A stretch of DNA of 64,000 nucleotides, from assembly GCA_965203305.1 (NCBI GenBank), contig OZ241874.1, positions 1,116,001-1,180,000 on the forward strand, in the 5' to 3' direction. Every line of letters begins with the position of its first letter. The stretch's first letter is position 1. Source of the stretch: Bin80 sp965203305. GTDB taxonomy: Bacteria > Bacteroidota > Rhodothermia > Rhodothermales > Bin80. Of this stretch, positions 29,401-37,845 are shown in pieces. The notes beneath the pieces were generated by a model, which did not search any database, was not told the origin of the DNA, and saw nothing but the letters and a program-made list of their open reading frames with translations. The translations under genes were made by a program, and so were the position numbers.

Positions 29401-31576
29401 TATCCGTAGAGAGGCTCCCCGGATCATTCGTATCCTTCTCCAGCATCCCGTTCTGCACCGTGATCTGCTCCGTCACATGCAAGGTCGAGTCGGTCGTGCT
29501 TTCCACATCCACCAGCGACAGCGTGCCACTGCACAGCCCCAGATTCTTCGTCTTGACTACAAAATCCAGGGCCAGTTCGCCATTCCCGACATCAACCGAG
29601 AAGGAATGCAGCAGAATCGCAGACAAGTCAACCAGCTCCCCGGCAAGCTGCCCCTGAAGGAGTAGCGATTCGGTCACCTTCACATCCTTGTTCGCCATCA
29701 GTTCGGCGCGGGGCCCCACATGCAGTGTTTTCACCGTCAGCGGACCCTTCCCCGATTCCACCCGCAGATCCCCAAGCGTCACTAGCGCGTCCAGTGTAAG
29801 CCCGTTCGTGGCATCGCCGATAATGACACTTTCTGCGGCATCCGTGAGCACAAGGTGATTCCCGAACAGAAGGGAACCCTCATTCCCCGTGCACATCCCG
29901 TCAGAGGTGGCCGGGTACTCCATCCCAATGGTCTTGCCCCCGGCAGCCAGATCACCGCCTACACGAAGGGTATGGGTCGTCTTGCGCACAACGGCACCTG
30001 TTTTCAACGAGTCTGTGTCCAGATACACTCGTCCTTTGCCTCCGAAACTCGCCGTATCCTCCACCACCAGACTTCCCCCAATTGAAGAGGTCAGCGCGAT
30101 CTCGGTGGCTCCCTTGTTCTGAGCAAGAGGGGCCATAAACAGCACCCGCGGAGCACACTGTGTCGCATCCGCCGTGGCACCTGTTGTCGTTTCGGTGAGC
30201 GTATTGGAGTACACATTCAGATCTCCCGTGATCGTTGCCATACCTGCGAAATGAACCCCCGGAATATGATCCGTCCGGAGCCCTCCATCCCCGGCAACAT
30301 AAGTTCTTCTCCAGCGGTTCAAGTATTCACATGTATACCGTCTGTTGTTCAGGACATCTTGCCAGCCAACTCGAATTCCGGAATCGGCAGCGGTATTCGC
30401 TTGTCCATAGTCGGCTGTGTTGGTGTAGGGAGTCCCGCCATCCCGCAAGATCACATCCCCCCGGATCGTCGCCTTCTTCGCAAACACAATCCGGGAATCA
30501 TTCCACTGCATCACATCCCCGTCCACGATCACATCCTCCCGGAAAATCAGGTCCGTCGAAATCTTTACGTCAGTATAGACATCGTTCTGAAGGCTTCCTG
30601 AAACCGTGACCGGGCCCACCCGCATCAACTCCACACATACATTGCCCATGGCAATCACCAAGATCCCGGACTGAATCGTTCCCGTGCCCCGTATGCGTTT
30701 GCAATCCTTCTCGTCGAAGCCTTGCGACATGGGCTGATAGGAACTACTCTCACGGAATTCATCATTATTCCGCCTGTTACTTCCGGTGGACTTATTCAGA
30801 AGCGCAATCTGGATGGGATGACTTGTTCCTTTCGTTACATCTTCAATCGTACCCTCCACAAGGATCTCCTTCCGGAGATGAACCACAAGATCTACCCCGT
30901 CAATCCGCAGACTGGCTCCGCGATGAACTTTCAACGGAGTACCGATTGGATTACCTCCCGTTGACAGTTCACCTCCCACTCGGAGCTCGCTGGTCTTTTC
31001 TGCCTTCTGACCTCCCTTCACGGTAAAACTCCTAGAGACCACCAGTACAGGAAGCTGCACGCTCTCTCCCTTGGGAATGGTCAAGGTATCGGTGATGGCG
31101 ATCCGCTCCTCCGACTTGTCCGCAACGTAGAAAAACGGGACGGTCCTGCTCCCTGCGCTCAATGTGACATCCTCAAATTGGACGCTCGCCTTCGGATCCA
31201 GTTGAAACTGCCCTGCCGCAGCAATCGTAAGGGTGCCCGTGAACTGGATCGTTCCCTTGACGGGAGTGGTACTTCCCTGCACATAGGTCCCGAATTTGAA
31301 TCGTTTGTCCACAGCAACGGTTGGGGCGGCCAGCGTAATGCTGCCCCCCGCCCGGCGAATCCGGATCAGGAATACATCCCCATCACTGTTGTTTGACAAG
31401 GCAAAGGCACGTTCCAGCGTACACGGACCATTCGCATTCGCAGGATTTATATTACCGCAGTTCCCGTCCGTCCTGCCATTGATCGGGTCTATTAGACGCG
31501 TCCTCTGTGCGAACGCACTGGAGGCCGTGAGGAGAAGACACAGAAAGAGGAATCCTGCCCCTATATCTTTTATGAA
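26426..31576 (-). CDS. Giant exported beta-helix-like surface protein with DUF4397 and T9SS sorting domains; start codon unclear
   Basis: About 1,716 residues. The frame is open from 31576 and begins with a clear signal peptide (FIKDIGAGFLFLCLLLTASS then AFAQ), followed by a CSLREA-like segment (GPCTLERAFALSNN) that typically opens right-handed beta-helix surface proteins. A long run of short beta repeats follows (for example LRVGGDLAAGGKTIG, LKTGAVVRKTTHTLRVGG), then DUF4397-like domains (NLQFIHNLPLPTPAEVHLG, VRLVHGSADLGPAQVQVMD), and the type IX sorting domain (NYPNPFNPSTRIQF ... DMLGRKV ... ASGTYLYRIMA). No in-frame ATG, GTG or TTG precedes the signal peptide: the only ATG (31580) is one base out of frame and an in-frame TAA lies at 31580-31582. 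Removing one base from AAAA or GGGG near 31567 would give a perfect MVHKDIGAG... start. The IS110 element begins right there. Confidence 0.8.
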   Translation of the reverse strand, partial: FIKDIGAGFLFLCLLLTASSAFAQRTRLIDPINGRTDGNCGNINPANANGPCTLERAFALSNNSDGDVFLIRIRRAGGSITLAAPTVAVDKRFKFGTYVQGSTTPVKGTIQFTGTLTIAAAGQFQLDPKASVQFEDVTLSAGSRTVPFFYVADKSEERIAITDTLTIPKGESVQLPVLVVSRSFTVKGGQKAEKTSELRVGGELSTGGNPIGTPLKVHRGASLRIDGVDLVVHLRKEILVEGTIEDVTKGTSHPIQIALLNKSTGSNRRNNDEFRESSSYQPMSQGFDEKDCKRIRGTGTIQSGILVIAMGNVCVELMRVGPVTVSGSLQNDVYTDVKISTDLIFREDVIVDGDVMQWNDSRIVFAKKATIRGDVILRDGGTPYTNTADYGQANTAADSGIRVGWQDVLNNRRYTCEYLNRWRRTYVAGDGGLRTDHIPGVHFAGMATITGDLNVYSNTLTETTTGATADATQCAPRVLFMAPLAQNKGATEIALTSSIGGSLVVEDTASFGGKGRVYLDTDSLKTGAVVRKTTHTLRVGGDLAAGGKTIGMEYPATSDGMCTGNEGSLLFGNHLVLTDAAESVIIGDATNGLTLDALVTLGDLRVESGKGPLTVKTLHVGPRAELMANKDVKVTESLLLQGQLAGELVDLSAILLHSFSVDVGNGELALDFVVKTKNLGLCSGTLSLVDVESTTDSTLHVTEQITVQNGMLEKDTNDPGSLSTDIAKSPTVHDRYILKYVTPGPRTVTNALEWFAPRDMIVDHAKAEIMAGGDRSLPGKLTITKGKLIVDGDLTVGTSSLHRTASSDTDRDALTQVNRYSVVVTAGELHTENMVVHGRVTVSGKSKLMTSDGDLHMLGRVNDGEYVHATAEMRVEKDAMADLGAGTLMLGPEDTKKRNGITFSTNPYTKLFLHGTLNGNIYVPKGSKYTDIFHARKLDTVTFDGTRTPKASGTAENTAGILRFLGPSDSDVELVIDSLSAMEGIVIMNGKQVTIKSDVTLGSATFSTYGAKIVFEGDLTLHDMGGLRVRSSREHHVEIRGNFTQKRRNMGSSVAVGMTLRPKTTKTVMGTYMVEDSVRYELETSPTAIPQLVLHGDFHFAKAGMLHAKIAFRGEERQEVMTAAKTELDTVVVDNPKGITLKSNITQQKDAALILRRGKVYSDSTKVYTWTVQNVDVERELRGRLSAQTGSKCGADNDEKCKATILRGSRQSHMASVPVVRHMLQGTAGAGFASGGYLFPVGMEKGDMSHYRPLILQLPSDLNDTTAVTVSPIMVPEGAMPAWQNLTVPAAGGNLTLDVYAPIFWKIDLGEELPTNTNLRVVADGIRNVTDVTGLRLVQWDCNWENPKLAGRVPAQADASSFAVNGYLSGVVNLTQEGIGLGSCAIFGIAANGIENPIDQADLSGGRANLQFIHNLPLPTPAEVHLGEVRIRSSLRFREATAYRPVEAGSHLLKIQAAGVPTEQAITSTLTLEHDRNYAVIAHGSLAEPKLKVLEMRMTSSVATKAEVRLVHGSADLGPAQVQVMDSNDPTMPVMTLAGNLMLDEATRRYIALDPLVQVMQVKSTDGEVEEFYELDLSGYGGQTLVINLSGTKRDLTMLGVDRNGKIVPIQTVTGAENEMAKLPAEFTLHGNYPNPFNPSTRIQFDLPENAQVQIQIVDMLGRKVITLPAQEFEAGANRSAELNAGSLASGTYLYRIMATGAEQRHVKTGRMMLVK

Positions 31577-31599
31577 CCATTAAATGGGGTAGTTTCCAT

Positions 31600-31893
31600 G
31601 TGTGGATGCAGGGGGCAGGAGAGTCCGGCGAATGCTGCTGTTTTGTTAGCGCTGGAGGGGACGGTTGGATCTGTATCCATAACTTCCGTAAGTTTCACTT
31701 TCTCACAGCGGATTAACTCCCCGGGAGTAACTAGTAGCCCCCAGCATCTTGAATGCCCGGGGGGGAGATGTACCCCGGGGAGTTGCTGTGACCGACATCC
31801 TGTGAAGAGTATGTGCCACTTGAGCACCTATATAGGGGCAGATGACGGTCACCGCTGATCCGCATTCTTACTCACCTTCAGAACAAATATACG
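31600..31893 (+). ncRNA. Candidate IS110 bridge (guide) RNA region
   Basis: The noncoding left end of IS110-group elements is known to encode a bridge RNA that pairs with target and donor DNA to direct the recombinase. Here the 300-base leader has strong structure: an 11-bp stem AACTCCCCGGG (31715-31725) with CCCGGGGAGTT (31774-31784), enclosing a nested hairpin GCAT-CTTGA-ATGC extended by CCCCC/GGGGG. Further internal loops could serve as target- and donor-binding loops. Exact RNA ends and loops cannot be set by eye. Confidence 0.45.
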
Positions 31894-33216
31894 ATGAATC
31901 CTGAAGTAAACTGCACTGCCTTTGCAGGCATTGACTGGGGGGATTCCTCCCATCAGGTCTGCGTTCTTGACTCCGAGGGCACCGTTCTTGGAGAGAAAGC
32001 CTTTGCCCACTCCGGGGAAGGGTTGCGTGATATGATCACTTGGCTTCTTGCTTGCGTCAGCTGTATCTCCGCCCAGGTTGCTGTTGCTATTGAGCGTCCG
32101 CACGGTGCCGTGGTGGACACGCTGCTGAATCGGGGCTTCCAGGTCGGTGCCATCAATCCCAAGCAGTCAGATCGCTTTCGGGACCGGTTCTCCCCCGCAG
32201 GAGCCAAGGATGACCGCCGGGACGCACGCGTCCTCGCCAGTGCCATCCGAACCGACCCGCACTGCTTCCGAATGCTCTCCCCGCTGCCTGCCGAGCAGGT
32301 CACTCTGCGCGAATGCTCCCGCATGACAGAGGATCTGACCGAGCAGAGAACCAAACTCACCAATCAGATCCGACAGCGACTCCATGAGTACTTCCCCCAA
32401 TTCCTGGAACTGGGCGGAATGCTCTACACCCTGTGGCTGCTGGAACTCTGGAAACTCATCCCCACCCCAGAGCGGGCGAAGCGGGTACGGCTCAGAACAG
32501 TCGCCACATTGATGAAAAAGCATCGCATCCGTCGACTGACCCCGGAGCAGGTCCTGCAGATTTTACGAAGCCCGTCCGTCTATGTCGCTCCCGGTGTTCT
32601 GGATGCGTCTGTCCGGAATATCCAGCGCCTGTGTGCGCTGCTGCATGTGGTGAACGAACAGCTTCGCGAGGCAAAGCGTGAAACAGAAGCTCTCCTGGAT
32701 GAGATGGATGCCGCCACACAGCCCGCCCCGGAAGAGGAATGCCCCGTGGCAGGGGAGAGGGGCACAGATGAATCCAGAAGCGAAGAAACAGCCACAGAGT
32801 CCGAATACCGACACAGCATCATTGCGATTCTCCGATCCATGCCCGGGATTGGAACTACGGTCTTGGCAACCCTGCTCTCGGAAGCCGGCGAACTGATCAG
32901 CAAACAGGACTATAGGGCCTTGCGATGTCTGTGCGGGGTGGCTCCCGTTACCAGACGATCTGGAAAAACCCGGACCGTCGTCCGACGACTGGCAATGCAC
33001 AAGCGCCTCAATAATGCAATCTACCACTGGGCCATGGTGGCCATGCAACATGACCCCATCTCCAAAGCCAAGTACAGGGCCCTGCGGGCACGAGGACACT
33101 CCCATGGACGCGCGCTGCGAACCGTGGGAGATCGCCTCCTCGGAGTCGCATGTGCCATGCTCCGAAATGGAACCCTGTTTGATCCCGAAAGAATAAGCAG
33201 AGGTGCGCAGGCGTAG
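31894..33216 (+). CDS. IS110-family transposase (DEDD recombinase)
   Basis: 440 residues. N-terminal RuvC-like DEDD domain: Asp in FAGIDWGDSSH, Glu in VAIERPHG, and the D-x-x-D in GAKDDRRDARVLA. C-terminal Tnp_20 domain with SMPGIGTTVLATLL, CGVAPVTRRSGKTRTV (the conserved Ser in RRSGK is the likely nucleophile) and HWAMVAMQHDPISKAKY. All expected residues are present and the frame is intact, so the element may be active. A second copy at 45.2-46.5 kb is about 70 percent similar by eye but broken. Confidence 0.93.
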   Translation: MNPEVNCTAFAGIDWGDSSHQVCVLDSEGTVLGEKAFAHSGEGLRDMITWLLACVSCISAQVAVAIERPHGAVVDTLLNRGFQVGAINPKQSDRFRDRFSPAGAKDDRRDARVLASAIRTDPHCFRMLSPLPAEQVTLRECSRMTEDLTEQRTKLTNQIRQRLHEYFPQFLELGGMLYTLWLLELWKLIPTPERAKRVRLRTVATLMKKHRIRRLTPEQVLQILRSPSVYVAPGVLDASVRNIQRLCALLHVVNEQLREAKRETEALLDEMDAATQPAPEEECPVAGERGTDESRSEETATESEYRHSIIAILRSMPGIGTTVLATLLSEAGELISKQDYRALRCLCGVAPVTRRSGKTRTVVRRLAMHKRLNNAIYHWAMVAMQHDPISKAKYRALRARGHSHGRALRTVGDRLLGVACAMLRNGTLFDPERISRGAQA

Positions 33217-33710
33217 CCAGAAATCTTCCCCAAAACACACACAGAACCACACGCCGAAAGATCAGAACCTATGACTGCCAACCTCTCTTATATTGTCCGA
33301 TTTTTACCTTCTATAAATGGTGAAGAGTCCCCCCCCCCCATTTTTGTTAGGTGTTTCATAGGTCTGTTGATTGGTGAAAAGTTTGACAATAAAGATCAGA
33401 CCGCCGTGCATGCGGCCGCTCTTGCCAATATACACATTAATCAAGTGACATACGCAATCGTTCAGGATGTACTCGGGTAACGGCTTGCCATGCTTGGTTA
33501 CAGATGTCCGCGGCACGATACCTGTGGTTTTCAGGGGCTGACTCCCCGAATGTGCAAATGTGCTGCTGCCTGGTGGTTTGCAAGTTCTGGTGGACCATCT
33601 CTGGGCAAATATCAGCCAGTGTGTTGCAAATACTTCCCATGGGGTACCCTTATGCCTGAAAGCCTTGACCTGTCTTGCCCATGACAGAACCGGAACAATC
33701 ATGACGAAAA
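33217..33710. other. IS110 right end and unassigned flank
   Basis: 33217-33340 is the right end of the IS110 element, closing with a C11 run. From there to the end of the DUF59 gene at 33711 I see no gene; a 132-codon minus frame crosses the C run and is not credible. No terminator for the SUF operon was recognised. Confidence 0.45.
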
Positions 33711-34046
33711 CTACAGGAAGCCAAGCTCAAGTTTCGCTTCCTCGCTCATCATGTCAATAGTGAATGGGGGATCAAACGTAAGTTCCACATGCGCATCGGT
33801 TACCCCCTCGGTAAGCATAACGACGGATTCAACCTGACTCGGAAGACTGTCTGCGACCGGGCAATTGGGGGTGGTCAAGGTCATGGTAACAAAGGCACGG
33901 TCGTCCTCGTCAATACGAACCTTGTAGATGAGCCCCAGATCATAGACATTGACCGGGATCTCCGGGTCATAGACCTGTCGGATAGACGCAATTACCTCTT
34001 CCGCCAGTCCGGCCGTCTTGGCATTATTGATGACTTCGCAGTTCAT
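33711..34046 (-). CDS. SUF-associated DUF59/MIP18-family Fe-S assembly protein (SufT-like)
   Basis: 111 residues of the DUF59/MIP18 family, helper proteins for Fe-S cluster assembly or delivery. Signature: VYDPEIPVNVYDLGLIYKV near residues 25-43 and LTTPNCPVADSLP with the conserved Cys near residue 62, then FDPPFTIDMMSEEAK. It overlaps the end of sufSE by 4 bases (34043-34046) and closes the sufB-C-D-SE unit, the position typical for this gene in Bacteroidota and Firmicutes. Confidence 0.9.
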   Translation of the reverse strand: MNCEVINNAKTAGLAEEVIASIRQVYDPEIPVNVYDLGLIYKVRIDEDDRAFVTMTLTTPNCPVADSLPSQVESVVMLTEGVTDAHVELTFDPPFTIDMMSEEAKLELGFL

Positions 34047-35743
34047 GCTGCCATAGCAAGAGATGCTTCTTTCTGGATGCGCTCAATCATCCGATTCAGC
34101 CCATTTTTGCGCCGTGCCGTAATGAGACCAGGCAGTCCGATCTCGTCAATCAAGGCAAACAGGTCCGTCTCAAGAATGGTTCGCGGAAATTGCTCATTCA
34201 GAAGCCGAATCAGAAGAGCAATCATGCCCCGTGTGATCAGGGCATCACTGTCCGCCCGGAAATAGATTCGTCCATCGCGTACAGTGCTGTGAAGCCAGAC
34301 CATCGCCAGACATCCATGGATCCGGTTTGCTTCGGTCTTGAGTGCGGTGTCCAGTTCTTCCAGATTTTCACCGAGTTCAATCAGATACTCACGTCGTCCG
34401 TCTGCATCTTCAAATAGCTCCAGATCGTCAAGCAGAGATGCCTTGCGGGTCTCTATGGATTCCTTGACAGGCAAGGGTTGTTTCGCCAGATCATGATCAC
34501 GCATGTTTCGGGTGGCAGGTCTTGTGACGATTTCCTTGAGCCTTGTCACAAGCGCATCCACATCTTCCTTTGTGTTATATGCCCCGAATGAAGCACGGAC
34601 TGTTCCCGGAATCCCGAAGTACTCCATGAGCGGCATGGTGCAGTGATGTCCTGTTCGAACCGCAATGCCAGCCTGATCCAGTGCATGCCCTACATCATAG
34701 GGGTGATGTCCTTCCAGCAAAAAGCTCATGGATCCGACTTTTTGGGAGGCGGTGCCTACAACCTTCAGGCCCGGAACTGTGACAGCTTCTTCATGGGCGT
34801 ACTCCAGGAGTACATCTTCTTTTTTTCGCAGAGCCGCCATCCCGATAGTGTCAAGATAGTCAAGTGCTGCCGCCATCCCGATCACACCTGCGATATTCGG
34901 AGTGCCTGCTTCAAATTTATGAGGGATCTCCGCCCATGTTGAGGATGTGCGGTGCACTTCTTCAATCATATCCCCGCCTCCATGCCACGGAGGCATATCG
35001 TTCAAAATCTCTTCTTTTCCATACAGAAACCCGGTGCCAGTTGGTCCATAGGCCTTGTGGCTGCTTGCGCAGTAAAAATCACAGTCCAGTGCCCGCATGT
35101 CCAGGGGCAGATGTGGCAGTCCCTGTGCTCCATCCAGCAAAACAGCGATATTGCGCTTGTGTGCTTCAGCGATGATTTCTTCCACTGGATGCAGTGTCCC
35201 CAGGCTGTTGGAAACATGTGCCAGTACGAGGAGGCGAGTCCGGTTGTTCATCTGCCTCACCAGCGCATCAATACTGATGGTACCTGCCAGGGATACATCC
35301 AGTACACGCAACTGTGCGCCGCGCTCTTTTGCGAGTAGTTGCCAGGGAACCAGATTGGAGTGATGTTCCATGACGGTCGTCAGAATCTCGTTACCTGACC
35401 GGATATATTTGCGTCCGTAGGTAGCGGCAACCAGATTGATTGCTTCGGTTGTTCCCCGCGTGAAGATGACGGATCGCTCACTTGGTGCCCCAATAAACTG
35501 TGCTACGCGTTTTCTGGCGGATTCATACTGGTCCGTAGCGTGCTGGCTCAGATAATGTACACCCCGGTGTACATTGCTGTGTTCGTTGGCATAATAATTT
35601 GCCAGACGGTCAATCACACACTGCGGCTTGAGAGAAGAAGCTGCACTGTCCAGATAAATCAATGGCTGGCCATACACTTGCTGATGCAGTGTTGGAAAAT
35701 CAGCCCGGATTTGGGCATGATCTGCCGAATCAGAATATGGCAT
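34043..35743 (-). CDS. sufS: SufS-SufE fusion: cysteine desulfurase joined to its sulfur acceptor
   Basis: About 566 residues in two enzymes. Residues 1 to about 410 are a group II cysteine desulfurase: PLP-binding Lys in CASSHKAYGPTGTG, aspartate in VLLDGAQGLPH, and the catalytic Cys in RTGHHCTMPLMEYFG. After a linker, residues about 425 to 566 are SufE: RREYLIELG and RIHGCLAMVWLHS with the acceptor Cys. In most bacteria SufE is separate; here persulfide transfer would be within one chain. The ATG at 35743 directly precedes the desulfurase N-terminus; an ATG at 35764 overlaps sufD by 4 bases. Both active sites look intact. Confidence 0.92.
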   Translation of the reverse strand: MPYSDSADHAQIRADFPTLHQQVYGQPLIYLDSAASSLKPQCVIDRLANYYANEHSNVHRGVHYLSQHATDQYESARKRVAQFIGAPSERSVIFTRGTTEAINLVAATYGRKYIRSGNEILTTVMEHHSNLVPWQLLAKERGAQLRVLDVSLAGTISIDALVRQMNNRTRLLVLAHVSNSLGTLHPVEEIIAEAHKRNIAVLLDGAQGLPHLPLDMRALDCDFYCASSHKAYGPTGTGFLYGKEEILNDMPPWHGGGDMIEEVHRTSSTWAEIPHKFEAGTPNIAGVIGMAAALDYLDTIGMAALRKKEDVLLEYAHEEAVTVPGLKVVGTASQKVGSMSFLLEGHHPYDVGHALDQAGIAVRTGHHCTMPLMEYFGIPGTVRASFGAYNTKEDVDALVTRLKEIVTRPATRNMRDHDLAKQPLPVKESIETRKASLLDDLELFEDADGRREYLIELGENLEELDTALKTEANRIHGCLAMVWLHSTVRDGRIYFRADSDALITRGMIALLIRLLNEQFPRTILETDLFALIDEIGLPGLITARRKNGLNRMIERIQKEASLAMAA

Positions 35744-35760
35744 AGTGCGGAATGCCCGCG

Positions 35761-37047
35761 TCAACGCAGCATGCGCTCCATATGGCTGTAGAGTACTTCA
35801 TGCAGCGTCGCAACAGGTGCTTTTTCAATGATATCCCCAGCGAAGGAGGCCAGCATAAGCCGCCTGGCATCCTTTTCGGGAATACCACGTGAACGGAGAT
35901 AAAAGAGTCCATCCTTGTCCAGCTGTCCAGTCGTTGCCCCATGAGAACACTTGACATCGTCAGCATAGATTTCCAGGGCGGGTTTCGAATACATGCGTGC
36001 TGTGTCCGAGAGTAAAATACTTCGGTTTGTCTGGTATGCGTTGATTAGCTGTGCATCCTCACGCACAAGTACCTGACCGTTGAATACTCCAACGGCATGC
36101 TCGTCCAGAATCCCTTTGTAGTATTCGGAACTGTAGCAGTTCGGTTTGGCGTGGTCGACGAAGGTGTTGTTGTCAATATGGGAGTTCCCTCGTCCCATGA
36201 ACAGTCCGTGAAGCAGGCTTTCACAGTGTTCTGCACTGACCAGGATGGACAGGTTGTTTCGGGTCAGCTCTCCCCCGAACGTGAATACATCACTCTGAAA
36301 TGTACTCTGCTCCCCCTGAGATACGCTCAAGTTCGTGATCCGGCTTTCATGTGGTGATCCGACTTGCAGATCCAGATAATCAACCTGGGCCTCGCACCCG
36401 ACATGAATCTCCGTGACTGCATTCATCAGCACCGAAACGGAATCCGGAAACTCGGTTGACTGCACAACCTGCACGGATGCACCGTCAGCAGCATGAATCA
36501 GGATTCTTGGCTGAATCAGCACTGGATCCCCGCCGGTTACGGCATGGATAATGTGAATGGGGCGGTCAGACTTGTACCCGGGAGCAATGCTGATCACAGC
36601 CCCATTCCTGATAAAGGCTGTGTTTAAGGCCGTGAAGGGATCCTCATCATAGTCTGCATAGCTTCCCAGATGTGCCTGAATCAGATCGTGTTCTGCTACC
36701 GCAGAGAGATCTTTGATGGTGATTCCTGCCGGAAGTTGAGTCAGTCGGGATGACTCTGGTGTGAATCGGCCGTTGACAAAAACGACATCGTAGGCATTCA
36801 GTGCATCTATTCCTGTGACTGCAGCCTGCGCAGAACTCGGAACCTGATAGGTGTGACTTATGATCGGTGTGACATTTGTGTATTTCCAGGACTCACTTTT
36901 TCGCCCGGGAAAGCCGATCTCGGCGAATCTCGCCATCGCCTTTTCTGAGAGTTCCGAAAGCGGACCTGCAGTGCCATTCAGAGACTGATAGCGTTCATAC
37001 GCTGCCAGAAAGCGATCCTCTATGCGATCATCCGTCAATTGGGACAT
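35761..37047 (-). CDS. sufD: SufD, Fe-S scaffold subunit
   Basis: 428 residues, SufBD family. Partner of SufB in the SufBC2D scaffold. N-terminal helical part (FLAAYERYQSL, GFPGRKSESWKYTNV) and a beta-helix core with late conserved segments NNTFVDHAKPNC, KPALEIYADDVKCSHGATTG (the conserved His used at the SufB-SufD interface) and YLRSRGIPEKDARRLML. Nine bases after the end of sufC, so same operon. Confidence 0.93.
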   Translation of the reverse strand: MSQLTDDRIEDRFLAAYERYQSLNGTAGPLSELSEKAMARFAEIGFPGRKSESWKYTNVTPIISHTYQVPSSAQAAVTGIDALNAYDVVFVNGRFTPESSRLTQLPAGITIKDLSAVAEHDLIQAHLGSYADYDEDPFTALNTAFIRNGAVISIAPGYKSDRPIHIIHAVTGGDPVLIQPRILIHAADGASVQVVQSTEFPDSVSVLMNAVTEIHVGCEAQVDYLDLQVGSPHESRITNLSVSQGEQSTFQSDVFTFGGELTRNNLSILVSAEHCESLLHGLFMGRGNSHIDNNTFVDHAKPNCYSSEYYKGILDEHAVGVFNGQVLVREDAQLINAYQTNRSILLSDTARMYSKPALEIYADDVKCSHGATTGQLDKDGLFYLRSRGIPEKDARRLMLASFAGDIIEKAPVATLHEVLYSHMERMLR

Positions 37048-37056
37048 CCTGCTTCT

Positions 37057-37812
37057 TTAGGCTTCGGCTTGAATCCAGTCGTATCCATGCTTCTCAAGCT
37101 CCAGTGCAAGATCACTGCTGCCGGAGCGAACGATACGTCCATTGACCATCACATGAACAAAATCGGGGACGATATACTCCAGCAAACGCTGGTAGTGGGT
37201 GATAATCAGGAATCCGCGTTCCGGGGTGCGCAACTGGTTGACCCCGTTTGAAACACTCCGCAACGCGTCAATATCAAGCCCGGAATCTGTCTCGTCCAGG
37301 ATTGCCAGGGTTGGTTCCAGCATGGCCAGTTGAAAAATTTCGTTCCGCTTCTTCTCTCCACCGGAGAATCCCTGGTTTACCGAACGCTGTTTCAGTCGGG
37401 GATCCAGTTCAATCAGGGCTGCCTTTTCTTTCGCAAGTCGCAGCAGCGCAGCAGCTCCCAGTGGTTCCTGTCCACGATGTTCCCGTACCGAATTGACAGC
37501 CTGCTTGAGAAAGTTCATTGTACTGACCCCGGGAAGTTCGACCGGATACTGAAATGCGAGGAACACCCCCTCACGGGCCCGCTCGTCCACATCCATGTCC
37601 AAGAGGTTTTTTCCGAGATAGTTCACGGATCCGTTTGCGATCTCGTAATCCTCATGTCCTGCCAGGACAGAAGCCAGGGTGCTTTTGCCAGACCCGTTTG
37701 GTCCCATGATGGCGTGAACTTCCCCGGCGTGTACCGAGAGATCAACCCCTCTGAGGATGGGCATATCTTCTACGGAAGCCTGCAGCCCCCGGATTTCTAA
37801 AATTGGTTTCAT
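37057..37812 (-). CDS. sufC: SufC, Fe-S assembly ATPase
   Basis: 251-residue ABC-type ATPase of the SufBCD complex. Walker A GPNGSGKST near residue 37, Q-loop in AFQYPVELPGV, signature FSGGEKKRNEI near 150, Walker B LAILDETDSGLD with the SufC-typical Asp-Ser, and H-loop IITHYQRLLEYI. 33 bases behind sufB. All ATPase motifs intact. Confidence 0.95.
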   Translation of the reverse strand: MKPILEIRGLQASVEDMPILRGVDLSVHAGEVHAIMGPNGSGKSTLASVLAGHEDYEIANGSVNYLGKNLLDMDVDERAREGVFLAFQYPVELPGVSTMNFLKQAVNSVREHRGQEPLGAAALLRLAKEKAALIELDPRLKQRSVNQGFSGGEKKRNEIFQLAMLEPTLAILDETDSGLDIDALRSVSNGVNQLRTPERGFLIITHYQRLLEYIVPDFVHVMVNGRIVRSGSSDLALELEKHGYDWIQAEA

Positions 37813-37845
37813 TCTCCGTAATGTTAGACAAGTGTGATCCCGTGC

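Larger units (their letters stand above)
31581..33340 (+). mobile_element. IS110-family insertion sequence, intact copy
   Basis: Contains a full transposase gene, about 310 bases of structured upstream DNA and a short right end. The ends share TAAATGG-n-G (left about 31581-31589, right about 33313-33322), the right one followed by AGAGT and a run of 11 C. The same right-end sequence (CATAAATGGTAAGGAGT plus a C run) follows the decayed copy at 46548-46567, which supports the right boundary. The left boundary is inferred only from the shared TAAATGG, since the second copy is truncated there. No terminal inverted repeats, as expected for the family. Confidence 0.75.

Noticed and set aside
33320..33341. 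C11 run considered as a phase-variation tract
   Set aside because: It lies outside any gene, at the right end of the IS110 element, and a shorter C run occurs at the same place in the second copy, so it is part of the element end.
33304..33702. 132-codon minus frame after the SUF operon
   Set aside because: Runs through the C11 tract and right end of the IS110 element and shows no coding bias or family.
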